DNA from: Galdieria partita
Lineage: Eukaryota; Rhodophyta; Bangiophyceae; Galdieriales; Galdieriaceae
Length of the DNA stretch: 64,000 nt
Assembly: GCA_025991245.1 (NCBI GenBank)
Contig: BQMJ01000059.1
Location: 62,001 to 126,000, forward strand
Direction: 5' to 3'
Of the stretch, positions 11,901 to 24,809 are shown in pieces. Below the pieces are notes generated by a model. That model did not search any database. It was not told the origin of the DNA and saw nothing but the letters and a program-made list of their open reading frames with translations. A program made the translations under genes and the position numbers. The stretch's first letter is position 1, and the number at the start of each line of letters is the position of its first letter.

Positions 11901-12182
11901 CCCTCTCCAAGTTGTCCTTTTTCTACAGAGTCTGTTCACATTCTTCTCAGCTCTTGAACCCCAGTGACTCGTATGTTCCTTCCAAGAGCTACAAATCAAT
12001 CTTCTATGACATCTTTGACAGTTATTCCAGGCAACAAGATGGTGTGCCAAGTTATTCAAGAAACTGATTGAGGTGTTGTTGTGATACCCTTTACAACTCG
12101 ATATAGTATTTTCCATATTTTCCGAGTCTACAACAATACGACTTCGACTGCAAGGTAGATATGCAACAGCCTTTCTTTTCAT
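8916..12182 (-). CDS. tandem CobW/COG0523 GTPase fusion (metallochaperone-like)
   Basis: Intronless, 1088 residues from ATG 12182; frame upstream has no ATG. Two complete CobW units lie in tandem. The second (about 755-1088) is canonical: LTGFLGSGKTTLL P-loop, the metal-binding GCICC motif at about 820, VETTGLADP, SKTD and a CobW C-terminal domain. The first (about 175-650) has matching blocks (DYVILDGGATSEP, VLDASKFL, LNRVDE and its own C-terminal domain), but its P-loop position reads VGPDINGRLEL without GxxGxGKT, and no CxCC is seen. It is probably a non-hydrolysing half. The N-terminal 100 residues are basic and Cys/His-containing, perhaps a transit peptide. The family supplies Zn or Co to metalloenzymes. 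Two His-rich linkers are visible. Confidence 0.85.
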   Translation of the reverse strand: MKRKAVAYLPCSRSRIVVDSENMENTISSCKGYHNNTSISFLNNLAHHLVAWNNCQRCHRRLICSSWKEHTSHWGSRAEKNVNRLCRKRTTWRGTPIALPTNFYKQNQLLATTVVGGAYVLDGEEGESRASIETLAAKIEKESPNEEKEEKSLSVSCTTHSHNDNYGSCNNNNGSIGSSELPITVIVGPDINGRLELVRHAMNSLASNLRIVYLGLIGPPGFKQVQENSRRVISASDRKRDSPRLPMDKIQVNTESDSREDCFVRDKESVSKSRMGGIPGRVAFCASKEELFEQLENIVKEGKSDYVILDGGATSEPQVIAKMIESHFSSFSEEKKSLERIVRIDSLVTVLDASKFLEEMYNPDSLASEIGEAEMDASQIFISQLEYANLIVLNRVDELSEQSINQLEQVLRVLNMDALRIRALSGKIPVSYFANCRYYQSNKLEFLPTWKKLWTSTSYGIDMKASNDVDSGINNCIDNKDENAAENLSRQDTTTSFSTEKGDDSAIVPEWLSFYSFVYSADRPFHPKRLYSHISNSETFRGIIRSIGKIWLATRMDSPLEWNQVGSTVSLKRGSPFYVTLPKEEWPKDDKARSEISASWNKRFGDRKTIIVFLGIDMNRNQLERMLDSCLLQDEEMVFTDAWASFEDPFQDLVPVQEQELERRSDLENKDIVEANGSQESTFDIQKASPIVPSALDVLTSLFSENASDGTESTSFVTVDCSTSITHEALETDASYILRKGDPYKTQEMLQTFPKNGLPITILTGFLGSGKTTLLNYILSQSGSMKIAVVVNDFGELDIDSRLVEKSICQDKGSLLVELSNGCICCNVNGSFVESLERLKKQEKQFDYVIVETTGLADPVPLIHSIVSTDLVDEYRIDGVLTLVDASNFDIYHQFDSEVALNQILSADAVLISKTDLVSQQRLDEVIEFLNRVKPGIRILRCIRGRVPLPLILDIGTSVEAMKQSLSLANNQKDYFLQQRLDDSHSHSEHLEQEQFVSVSFESEKPFDVRRFRDNFLQKLPDNVFRAKGLLKFDGYPQRYIFQLSGRRADFDEDEWPKDEPLKNQLVLIGRQLDSKQLENILWSCLVS

Positions 12183-12799
12183 ATCTTTCAACTTTTTATA
12201 TGGCGACAAAACATGAAAGCTCAGAACAAAGCTCCCACCGCCCAAGAGAGAAAGTCGTCCAGTGGAAGAACAATTTCTCAGAATCGTAAGATTGAGAAGA
12301 CGCTTTCCATAGAGAAAAGAGAGGTTAGTTTGGAAAACTGGACACTATGTTAAGAAAAAAATAAGTAGACTGTATGAAACCAACGTTGATTCCAGCGTGA
12401 ATATAATACAACTATAATGGATAGCTATCTTGATAGGATTATCAACAAAAAGTGTGAACGTCCAACATATTCAAAGTGCAACGGACAGAAAAAGCAATTT
12501 TAGAAGACATCATTTCAGTAATATTCAAAATGAGAGTCCAATACTATAAGAAGAACAATGAAACTTGGACTAGCCATTGTTCCAAAGCAGCATATACCAT
12601 CTATAAGAGTTTAGGAGCTCATAAAACCCGATACTAGTTGAATAGATTGTGTCTTGCAATTTGTTACAGAAGCTCTTGTACTGAAACAGTAAAAGTGGAA
12701 AACACTCATTGAAAGTATCTTTCATTGATCCAATACAACAAATAAGAAACATGGGAGAGACAAAACTTCTCCAACGACATCTGTTTATATACAGTTGTC
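12183..12799. other. intergenic, 617 bp, no gene seen
   Basis: This lies upstream of the CobW ATG and downstream of the V-ATPase D stop, so it holds the CobW promoter and a 3' end. A minus-strand frame of 77 codons (12570-12803) shows no family features. AT-rich, no repeat or RNA gene recognised. Confidence 0.5.
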
Positions 12800-13678
12800 T
12801 CAAAAAATGATATCAGAATCATCATTACTTGATAAACCTTCTACAACTCGTTCTTCTGTTCTATACGAATCCATTTCAAATGAAGAGAAACCTTGTCTAG
12901 TGCGTTCCAATTGTTCTCGTAGCTGCTGCGCATTCTTCGACTCTCTTTCTTTCCAATTCTGAACTAATTTCAAACGAAAAAATTCCTCTCGTTCCAATTC
13001 GTCCAGTTCACTGATGATATATGCAACTGTATTCTCTAAACGAGGTATAACCACATTCTCCAAAGCATTCACTCTCCTGTTGGTTATCTTAACTGCTTCA
13101 TCAAGAAGAGTAAAGCAAGTTTGTAGCTCTGCTAGAGATATAAGAGTATCTGCTGCTTTACGAAAATTTTCACCACAAGTAGCAATCTGTTGTCCTCCTT
13201 TTGATAACCCACTAAGAGATACAAACGAATGAAATTTGTTGGATAAACCTTCCGAAACTTCCTTTGAAACTCCATTCCCTACTGTGTCTTGTACACTTTC
13301 CCCGTAATTTTCCGTTCCATCGTCATCAACCGAAACTTTTTCAAACACGGGTATAGTTACTCCTGCAATATTCTCCGAATGAAAAGAAACTTTCAACGAA
13401 CTTTTGTCAACACTTTCTAAAATGTGTAGCTTGAAATCTTCTCCTACTACATATTTGGCAACTGCTAGGGAGATGAGCGCCTCACGACAAACATCTCCGG
13501 TTTGATTCTTCTTCTCCAACACCTGCTTCAAGATGGAGCGTAAACGAACAGTAAGTGCGTCACTTTTCTTCTTCAACATACTATGCCCTTTATTGGCTCC
13601 CGCTAAACGTCCTTTTATTTGTGTCAAAGTCATTCTTGAAGGAACTACATTCAGTCGGTCCCCAGCAGCAGACGCCAT
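12800..13678 (-). CDS. VMA8: V-type ATPase subunit D
   Basis: Intronless, 292 residues, starting at ATG 13678 ([18 protein letters not shown]), the family's usual start. Conserved blocks include [31 protein letters not shown], the long C-terminal helix [18 protein letters not shown] and [17 protein letters not shown]. Subunit D is the central rotor shaft of the V1 sector that acidifies vacuoles. The middle part (about 110-165) is longer than in yeast and acidic. The last 40 residues are a variable tail ending in [10 protein letters not shown]. Divergent from the cytidine deaminase gene across 166 bp. Confidence 0.92.
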   Translation of the reverse strand: MASAAGDRLNVVPSRMTLTQIKGRLAGANKGHSMLKKKSDALTVRLRSILKQVLEKKNQTGDVCREALISLAVAKYVVGEDFKLHILESVDKSSLKVSFHSENIAGVTIPVFEKVSVDDDGTENYGESVQDTVGNGVSKEVSEGLSNKFHSFVSLSGLSKGGQQIATCGENFRKAADTLISLAELQTCFTLLDEAVKITNRRVNALENVVIPRLENTVAYIISELDELEREEFFRLKLVQNWKERESKNAQQLREQLERTRQGFSSFEMDSYRTEERVVEGLSSNDDSDIIF

Positions 13679-13844
13679 CCAACCCAAATATGTCCGCAAA
13701 GAGTCATCGCTCAGTTATCATCACCTTTATGAATATTTCTTCGAAATGATGTAAAATGGAAGCTTTTTATGTGAAGATAGTCATCAACTTATTCATTTTA
13801 CTCCATGACGAGAAGACTGTAAGAGACTCGATGTTTTTGAATCA

Positions 13845-14443
13845 ATGATGGAAGACGACTTGGAAAGCTACTTGGGAAAACAAACAGTAAAGGACTTGAA
13901 AAGACAAGCAATCGAAGCAAAAAGGAATGCGTGAGTAGTTGCGCTGTTTTTCATGGAAATGTGTTTTACTCTGTTTCGAGTTATGTGCCCTATTCCCACT
14001 TTCCAGTAGGTGCTTGTATATATACAAACTCTGGCCTCTTCTATTCAGGTTGTAACGTGGAGAATGCTTCTTATGGCCTTTCGATATGTGCCGAAAGAAC
14101 TGCAGTGGTAAAGGTTTGTCAAGTTCTTTAAAAAATGGATGGTTTTCCTATTCCTATTTTAGGCTGTAAGCGAAGGCAATACTTGTTTCCGAGCGATAGC
14201 CCTATCAACCGATACAGTTGGGGAAGTTTGGCCTTGTGGTAAGCAGTAAGCCATAAACTTTGAGATAATTGCCAAGAAACATTGATAGGCGCTTGTAGAC
14301 AGTTTCTATCCGAGTTTGGAAACTTTCCGGTTATATTTATTGGACTCGATGGCACGATAAAAGTGGAAATGGTCTATCACTTGTTGCCTAGAAACTTTTC
14401 CAAGTCAGACTTGAAAACTGTTGTAAAGGATAATAAAGACTGA
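13845..14443 (+). CDS. CDA: cytidine deaminase
   Basis: Exons 13845-13930, 13981-14113, 14163-14238 and 14289-14443; introns of about 50 bp; 149 residues, typical of the homotetrameric class. Zinc site: CAERTA gives Cys65 and the proton-shuttle Glu67, and PCGACR gives Cys98 and Cys101. Substrate-binding blocks YVPYSHFPVGA and GCNVENASYGLS are present. It converts cytidine or deoxycytidine to the uridine form in pyrimidine salvage. Two adjacent ATGs (13845 and 13848) are possible starts; an earlier ATG at 13831 is out of frame and stops after five codons. No organelle signal is evident. Confidence 0.92.
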
Positions 14444-14587
14444 TCGCAGATATCGCAAAACAGTAATTCTGCAGGATACTATCAAAGTTGATCGTGTCAA
14501 TGGAATGACCAAAGCAGACAATTGTTTTGAGTTGGTGATTTCGAATTGGTATTTTGGTTAAGTGTTTGGAAATAGTAAAGTATTTTG

Positions 14588-17109
<2,522 letters not shown>

Positions 17110-17247
17110 GATATCTCTTCTTGATTCTATGCAAATTATTGCTGTGTCGCGTTTTGTTGAAATAAATTTGTTTTGCTAGCAGCTGTTGAATATTTGTTTA
17201 ATTGAGCCAATCCTAAAAGATGCAATGATTTCTGAACACAATCAAAG

Positions 17248-17587
17248 TTAGGCTATATCCCATACCTTGATATCGGGACCATCAGAGTCTCTCAAAGAAC
17301 TCGTATCTCGTTGCGTCCTAGCCCTACAATATGATAACTATCTACCAAAAGCACAATATTGTCACGTACTTTCCACCAGAAGGAATCCCTCTTGACTGCT
17401 GCTCTTTCAACCGTTTCTCTGCAGCTTGTAACAAAACTTCTCTACTTGCAGGACTAGAACTAGTTGGAGCAACAGCAACAGGAGATGGCTTCTTTTTCTC
17501 TAATATTGTCCTGTTTTGTGGTTGAGTTTTATTCCTCGTTGGGGGAGTCGCTGGGATACTACTCGAACTACCAAAACAATTGCCCAT
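17248..17587 (-). CDS. SVIP-like small CDC48/p97-interacting protein
   Basis: Exons (minus) 17587-17370 and 17323-17248 with a 46 bp phase-2 intron (gtacgt...tag); 97 residues. MGNCFG at the start is an N-myristoylation and palmitoylation type signal. Residues 49-59 read REVLLQAAEKR, an exact match to the VCP-interacting motif R-x5-AA-x2-R of SVIP, gp78 and VIMP, followed by KEQQSRGI as in animal SVIP. The middle is Ser/Pro-rich. Predicted role: membrane-bound binder or inhibitor of CDC48; the CDC48 gene lies 138 bp away, tail to tail. The ATG overlaps the TGA of the upstream DUF1995 gene (TGATG). The motif match is seen; function is inferred. Confidence 0.72.
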
Positions 17588-18487
17588 CACAAGTCTTTCA
17601 TAAACCACCAAGTGTCATCATCCCATGGCCAACGCCAACTGGGCCCTTTTTTCACTTGTAGATTGGCCAACCAACTTTGTTCATCCGATGGCAATTCTTT
17701 TGCTTCGTAAAGTAGTTGTTTTCTTCTATTTTGGAAAGAAAATAGACACCAATTACTAGGAAATCGAGTGTACAATAAACAACGCTCCCTTTAAGTAGAA
17801 TTTCCTATTAGAAACAACCAGCTCAAGAATGTGAACTTGGTAATCTTACCCCCGGAACATATATCTTCTCAAAACAAGTGCCGCTGTATATCGCTTCAAA
17901 ACGAGGTGCATTGATGATAGCAGTTCGGATTGTTTCTGTATTATTCTTCTCGGATTAACCAACACGACAACTTGGCCCGGTCCAACTAGACAACTCTCCA
18001 AACAAGAAAGTTGCTGTGGCTTAGGATCGACACATATCAGAACTTGTTCCTCAGCAACAGTTCGTCCGAAATCTCCCTCTTGAAACCCACGTTTTCCTGC
18101 TTTATCCAAATTCCAGTAGTCAACCCACTGTGTTGATAAACCCCAAGTAGTCTGTGCAACTTGTAACTCTTTGGCGTCACAAAAAGCAACCTTTACAGGA
18201 ATATGAGTTCCGTAGAACATTTCAATCAATAGCCTCGCCAGTTCCCTCTTAGTTTTATCTCTTGCATTCGACTTTTCTACATCCAGTGATACACTATCTT
18301 CTACATCTATGAGAATTCTATTACAACGCTGGTGAAGACATCGTTGTAGACTTGTGCGCAGAATGCTAGCAAACTGTTTGGGTGATTTGGGTGGTTGTTC
18401 CGTAGCTACTGTTGTTATACGTCTTATCTTCTTATGAAACTGGCGACGACATTTAACAAAAATGCTGGTCCCACAGAGATAAGCCAT
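17587..18487 (-). CDS. DUF1995-family plastid protein
   Basis: Exons (minus) 18487-17850 and 17755-17587; 268 residues. DUF1995 features: PKQFASILRTSLQRCLHQ, RILIDVE, VLVNPRR, and LRRYMFRGNWCLFSFQN, continued across the splice to LPSDEQSWLANLQ. The intron is 94 bp, long for this genome; an internal acceptor at 17726 would also keep frame but would lose NWCLFSF, which fits the family better. The ATG at 18487 was chosen as first in frame; the following basic segment may be a transit peptide. In plants and cyanobacteria DUF1995 includes LPA3, linked to photosystem II assembly; that role is not shown here. The stop shares one base with the next gene's start. Confidence 0.65.
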
Positions 18488-19080
18488 AGCAAAGTACACC
18501 CAATTCCACCAACCCCAACACACCCGTCCGTCACTCACAATATTCCTTGACCACGTCCTCTTTCTAAACACCAACGCTAACTAGCAAGCCTATTCAACGT
18601 CATTAGTAGATGCCAAATTTTGAATAATTCTAAAGCATGAATAGAGTCAGATTAGCAAGGCATCTTCATATGCGGTATCGAAACACGCTGACGATACCCT
18701 TCTGTCGACGCGCATGATTTTTTCATCAAACTCTTTGTAGACTCCTGAGGTGTTTACATACCTAGAATCACTTTTTTACGTCAACCCTCATAGTTTGTAC
18801 GAGAGACAAGTGTCAAGTGTGATATATCATCTTCAACCAGCTTGTTTCCTACTTTTCAACCAGTGCAATATATGAGCTTAATAATACATGGGTTTACACA
18901 CAACTTTGGTAGCTCAAATGCTTTAAATAAGCTACTTTTGTTCGAAATGCCTCGAAACCGCTCACCCAAGTCAACACAAGTTGTCTTCACAAGAATGGAT
19001 GAAAGGCGCGCTTTTGCATTTTTTCTCTGGATTCCTCGAGAAATTCTTTACACAAACAATCTTCATTTTTTTAAACAACT
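18488..19080. other. intergenic, 593 bp, with a small inverted repeat
   Basis: Upstream of the DUF1995 gene and downstream of the CBS gene. It contains a 7 bp perfect inverted repeat (18674-18680 with 18692-18698). On the minus strand a TGATGA (18728-18723) and a CTGA (18650-18647) lie about 80 nt apart, flanked by AGAG/CTCT: a weak C/D-snoRNA-like pattern. No coding frame is convincing. Confidence 0.4.
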
Positions 19081-20187
19081 TTAGGACCTTCTTTGAACAA
19101 CTTGAAAACAATAGGAAAATACATCTTTGATACTAAACAAACCCAAACACATACTTGTATTATCTTGCGCATCTTCTGGACCCGTCGAAAATACAGGTAA
19201 ATAGCGCACATGGGAATCTGCAAATAGTCTTATGAACTGTGCAGCACTAAACTCTGGAGTAACCAAAGCCATATGACTTTGCATCACATCTCCCACTCTA
19301 CAACTGTCTTTATCTTTACCCTTTAACAGACAGTTACGAATGTATTCCCTAGATCACATCCGTTAACAACTATATACAACAAGCATTTATTCTTACCTTT
19401 CAGTGAACATGCCAACAATGTCCGGATAAGGATGTAATGCACCTTTGCTATGATCACTGGTTATCATGACACAACCCACTCCGTATTTGGCCATCAGCTG
19501 AACAGCGTCTTTTACTGGAGAAGATAATTCCATTGCCAAAATGGACTGTTCATTTAGTCGTTCATGTACTTTGTTCTTATTATGATCCAACATATCCTTC
19601 ACCAAGATATGTTCGAATTCTTCTACAACATCGGGTTCCAACGAATGAAAATATTGAGCCAATTCACGAGAAGTGATCAGACCAGCCAAGTCATGAACAC
19701 TATTATGGGAACTTGACTCTTTTACCACAACGACATTTTGTACGTTTTGCGTCGAAAATATTTTGCCAAGATCAGAAACTCTTTGATCCAAGGAACAAGT
19801 AGCTATGCCTTCCTTTTTGGAAAGTGCGTCTCTTACATGGGTTGTGTTGATATTTCCTCCTTTTGCAATAAGACGTATTAGATCCCGTTCAGAAAAGATT
19901 CCCAGCCACTCGTTCTGAGTTCCTGTGACGGCAACTATGGACATATCTACCTTTTCCATTTGTTCAAGTGCATCCCTTACAGTACTTTTACCTGAAACTA
20001 AATGCTTTTCTGAAAACACGCTGGAGCCTAACAACTGTTTCAAAGACCGTGACCAAAAGGGTGACTGTTCTACAGTCTTGATGGACACAGCTCCCGAAAA
20101 AAAGCGCTTTCCCATTAGCACTTTGTTCCACAGTTGCCAAGTGCTGTTCAATCTAGTAATATGGGAAGGATGAACAAAGGACAGCAT
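19081..20187 (-). CDS. protein with four CBS domains
   Basis: Exons (minus) 20187-19397 and 19348-19081; one 48 bp intron; 352 residues. ATG at 20187 is the first in frame. Four CBS motifs form two Bateman pairs: KSTVRDALEQMEKVDMSIV to WLGIFSERDLIRL; the ALSKKEGIATCS region to AGLITSRELAQYF; the SILAMELSSPVKDAVQLM region to DIVGMFTEREYIR, cut by the intron; and QSHMALVTPEFSAAQFI to LGLFSIKDVFSY. The first 40 residues lack acidic residues and contain Arg, Lys and Ser, suggesting mitochondrial import as in plant CBSX3. Such domains sense adenylates. No catalytic domain is attached; the partner enzyme is unknown. Confidence 0.82.
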
Positions 20188-20482
20188 CGTCTTTTCAACA
20201 CGCAAAACCAACTTTGGAAAATGTGCTGTTGGAGTAATCTCAACGAATGGAATATCTCAAAGGATGCTTTGATGGAAACTGATGGAAGCATCCGAGACAA
20301 ACATCGCATTTCATGGGTTTGAATGAAACTTACGTGGAACGTATCATCGTTTTTGGTAAGCAGCACAAGTTGGATTGCTTGAGAGACTCTTCACGAGAGA
20401 TCACCGGTTATTGATTGTTCCATGTGCACTACTGCGTTTGGTTGTATGGAAAGGACATAAATGCGTAGAAACAAGGCCTGAT

Positions 20483-23362
20483 ATGGAACAACAACTGGAA
20501 AGTTTCTGTCAACAAGCTTCCAGCCAGCTTAAGGACTTTCATCCGTTGTTTCACGCGGCAACTCTTTATGAGCATATTAATCAGAACCTCAACCTAACCG
20601 AGTATTGTGCAAAAATATCCATCCACTTGCACACAGTGGAAGAACAACTGTACGATAAAATATGGAACAAACAACAAGAATTGATGGAAAGTATTCAGAA
20701 AGTGAAAGAATTGCAACAAAGACTCACACAGCTCTCTTCCCAGTTGAAGGACACCAAGCAAAACTTGTCCTTTGCTGCAAGACAAACGTACCTCAACGGA
20801 GACGACATCATTAGTTTAGAACGAAGGAGAAGATTCCTGAGAAGAATACAAAGCTCTCTAGTAGACACACAAAGTCTAATAAGAACAAGTATTCTCGCAG
20901 AAGTGGCTCTCAAAAAAGATCAACTCTCCGAATGTCACAACCTGTGCAAGCAGTTCGAGTCAGTTCTCCTCCATGTAGGAAAAGATAGAGTGGACTTGAC
21001 AAAATTGACTTGTTTAAGGAGTTTGAGGGATAGAATTACCAAAGTCGCAGTGGAGTGTGTGAAACGAATGCACAGAAACTTGCGTAGTCTTTGTAGAAAA
21101 CTAACAAGAGATGACTTTTGGACTATTTTTATTGCTTATGAGGAGTTTGATGCCGCAGAAGCCTTAGCTTTGAGACTGAATGAAGAATATGGTCGTGCTC
21201 TTGCTGATGTTCCAGCACAATTTGAAATGAACTGTGCAGAAGAGAAAACAAAGGAGAGACACTTTCATTCTTTATTGTTTGGTTTTCAGTTATTTAGTGA
21301 TATTCTGGTTAGCTTTCATTCACTAGTGGAATATTTGAATAACATTTCGAGAGACAGTACTATGGCCCAACAGGTTGACAACCAACAAGAACGAGTTGAT
21401 CAACAACAAGAAAGAGACATTCACCAACCTGGTCAAAGACAAGAGCACAGAAAAGAGTTTGTGAGGATTGTCCTTTCACATTTGATGTCAAAAGTGGATT
21501 TTTGGGAATTATTACAGGATAGAGTTGTGAAATGGTTACAAGATATGGAGAAGGAAAACATTTCTATTGCCGTTTCCACAATGCATATGATTTATAACGC
21601 TGTGAATCTCTTTCAAGCACTAGGAGAAGTTTTTACAAGTACATCAGAAGATGGTAGTCTTTCAAAGTCCGTGTCTGCTACTCCAACTGAACATTCAAAT
21701 GTAACGACTTCATCGAGAATCCTAATGAAGATGACTGAACAGTGGCTACAAAAGAGTTTTGAGCATCAACATGAAGAAAATATTCAGATTTTTCAAAAGA
21801 ATCTTCTTCAAGAAACATGGCAGCGTATAATGATTGAACCCATAGATTTCATAAGCTTCTTGTCCAAGTTCGAATCTGTAGCAAATGCTTCCACTTCTCA
21901 AGAGGCGAAAGACCTGCAAGAGTGCTTATTGAAGCTTTTGAAAGAAGAGGCTAATCCTCTAAGAGTTTTAAGTCTTGAAGTTGTTTATTCTTCCTCTATG
22001 GAACATAATGAGAATAGACAGCATTCGATATCCATTGACTTTGAAGAGACATACCATTCCTATGTATTTGTATCCAGTTGTTTGATTCTTTTAAATATTG
22101 TGACGCGATATCTCGAATTGGCTTTATCTATTCCTTGTCTGAGAGTTTCAATTTTATTGGCAGTTGGCCATTTGTTACAACTTTACTTTTGTCATGTCTA
22201 TTCGGTTTGTAATTCGGTTTGTCATCGAACGGAACTAGAAATGGAAAGGCAAGAGAGAGGAAGAGAGCTTTGTTTGGAAGATTTTATGCATTCCAAAGAT
22301 CGAGCCCTTCTTGGACAGTTGCGACAAGTGGAAGATGCATCTTTGAAATCAAACAACTCTGACATTTCTAAATGCGATGCTTGTGTTGCAGTGGTAAGGT
22401 TCTTGGGACTTTATGATTACTTTTGTTGATTGTATTACTAGGAGTCATGGAAAAGTCTAGCCAACTTGTTCTCACATTGTTTACAACTTTTGGAAAGGTC
22501 GAATTGTTGTACGCCGACATCAAGACAACGTATTCTGCATAGTTGGAACGCAGTTTTTGCTTTGACCCATCCTATTCGCTCAGCCGTGTATGACTGCATA
22601 GCTGCTCAGATTATCGAAGCTCGTCGTTTTATTCAAGAAATAGCCAATAGTAATTATAGCCTACACGCATCCAATTCCATTTTTCAAACAGATAACATCG
22701 CATTACAAGATCAACCTTCCACTGCTATCTCTCGAGTGTTACAGAATATAAAGAAATGGAGAGACACAGAACCGCTGCCTCCCAATGCCTGTTTGGAAAC
22801 TTTGTGGGAGAGAATCGCTGCCACATGTTGTCATACATTTGTCGTAGGAGTTTCCAAAGTAAAGCATTGTACGCCGGAAGGTCGGGCAAGAATGTTGGTA
22901 GATTTACGGCATTTAGAACGTGGTTTAGAGTCATTTACTGGTTTGCGGCCCGTTCCAGGAGCACAACGAGCAGCTTCTCATATTCGAGCCTACTTTTTGG
23001 ATGAAAAAGAAATTCTTTCTTGGGTAGAAACGGAAGCTTCGAAACTATCGTTTACAGATGCTCAGTTGGAGACTTTGATAGAAACAGGTCCAGGAAGAAA
23101 CTTGTCGCGATCTGCTAAATATAGTTTGATACAAACTGTATTGCGAACATATCACCGAAGCAAACAAAATGAACAACCATCTCGCGTTGTGAATAAGGAC
23201 ACATATACTCAGACTTGTATTGCAAGTGAAGACAATCATCATCCAACAGAATACGAAACAGGGACAACTCAAGATGACTCTCTGACAGATGATGCGGTTC
23301 CTATGGATAATATATTTGGACAAGATGTCTTAAGTGAAATATTTGAAAGTGACAAACAATAA
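20483..23362 (+). CDS. VPS50: syndetin / VPS50, EARP tethering-complex subunit
   Basis: Exons 20483-22393 and 22442-23362 with a 48 bp phase-0 intron; 943 residues, near the 964 of human syndetin. The N-terminal third is a helical coil (EEQLYDKIWNKQQEL, RRRFLRRIQSSL) as in VPS50/VPS54. The C-terminus carries the diagnostic block TPEGRARMLVDLRHLERGL, LRPVPGAQRAASHIRAYF and LDEKEILSWV, which matches the syndetin C-terminal domain rather than VPS54. EARP tethers vesicles in endosomal recycling. A Gln-rich loop near residue 300 is species-specific. The ATG at 20483 is the first in a frame open from 20375; a short upstream exon cannot be excluded. Confidence 0.82.
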
Positions 23363-23401
23363 AACACATTACTCATACCATCCCATGTTTTCCCTTTGAT
23401 G

Positions 23402-24782
23402 TCATTCGTTATGATTACAAACTTCGAAAGGCCATTGCTGAAATGAAATATTCAACTGATTGGATACTCTTTCCAAAGCAAACAACTCCTTGTCTCTAAT
23501 AAAACTCAACACCAAGCCCTCTCTTATAGTCCAAAGTAAGTCATTAGAATAACTAAAAGTTAGGATTATACCTTAACCAACGTGCACTTCTTCCTGCCCT
23601 ATGAACATATTCTTCCACACCATCGGTCCATTCCAAGTTGTAGACTTGAGTCACCTCAGGAATATCCAGACCTCTCATCAACTGACCACTAATCAATAAC
23701 AAATTCGCACCACCGTCTTTACGAAAAGTAGCCATAACATGTTGTCTACTTTTCCAACTGGAATTTGCAGACAACCACACCAACGATATGCTTTCCTCTT
23801 TCTCCGATGTTTGTCTTTTCCATTCTTCTTGCAAATTCAAAGCAGTGTGCGACAACATACTATCTTCACGAATAAACACAATAGCCTTGTTGGGTCTTTG
23901 TTGTCTCCATATATTTATTAACAGCTGGATGCGGTTTTCTTCTCCTTTCAAGACATAGTAATAGTGCACAACTTTCGGCATCCATTCTGTTTTGTCAATA
24001 AGAATATATTCCAATCCATCCTGTTTAGTCCACTTTTGTTGCCGACATTGATGAAGAAAGTGTTGACACTGTTGCAGAGTTGCTGAACTAAATATAATTT
24101 GCCTTGAATGGGAAGGAAGCAAACCAAGTATTTTCGACCTCCAAGAAGAACCTATAAAGTAATCATCAAACTCATCCAGCACTATATATCTGATTTTATC
24201 CAAGCAAGTATATGACAAACTTTCCGTAGCAGATTCCAAGGTACTAATCAAGACAACAGGTAGTTTATGCTTCCAATTTCTTCTCTGTCTGTGCATTTCT
24301 TCTCCATGAAATAAGAAACTAATCAGTGAGTCTTCTCTCGTCCTTCCAATCGGGTATGATGACATCGAAGAACAAAGAGACTTTGTCAGGCGATATATTT
24401 GAAAACCTAGTTCGGGTGTTGGCACCAATATAAGCGCTTGTATCCAAGATTTCTTAAAGTCTACTAAACTTAAGAGAGGAATTAGAAAGGCCAAAGTCTT
24501 TCCACTACCCGTTGGAGCGATAAGGATGATATCTTTGCCCGAAAAAATTGCTGGAATAGCCTTTTGTTGAACTACATTGGAACGCTGGAAGCCTTCTTTT
24601 TCCAAGTTTCTTATCAACCAGTTGGGAATGAACGATGGCTCAGGTAAGCTATTCCAACTCCTAGAAGCCGACACGCAACAGTAGTCAACTTTGGGTGGTT
24701 GGTTTCTCCTTTTACGTAATAAGCAGCCTCTCCAAGTGACAAGAGAAGGTAGTGCAAACAACCCATAAAAAGTTTGTTTCAT
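23402..24782 (-). CDS. DEAD-box RNA helicase, divergent, probably organellar
   Basis: Exons (minus) 24782-23572 and 23522-23402 with a 49 bp intron; 443 residues. Q-motif region PNWLIRNLEKEGFQ...VQQKAIP, Walker A APTGSGKTLAFL, SAT in IIFSSATLQQ, MRGLDIPEV and YVHRAGRSARW. Motif II reads LDEFDDY, so the box is DEFD rather than DEAD, and motif Ib is weak. The splice adds LREGLVLSFIRDKELFALE, the expected motif VI continuation. A basic N-terminus (RGCLLRKRRNQPPK) suggests a plastid or mitochondrial protein. Role: RNA remodelling in an organelle, inferred. Head to head with the P450 gene, with 27 bp between the ATGs. Confidence 0.85.
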
Positions 24783-24809
24783 TCAACGATTGGCGCAAAT
24801 TGCTGTTGG

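Noticed and set aside
12570-12803. Minus-strand frame of 77 codons downstream of V-ATPase D
   Set aside because: No family motif; its upstream end overlaps the end of the V-ATPase gene by four bases and the composition resembles non-coding flank.
18842-19084. Plus-strand frame of 80 codons
   Set aside because: No ATG at its start, no features, and AT-rich flank on both sides.
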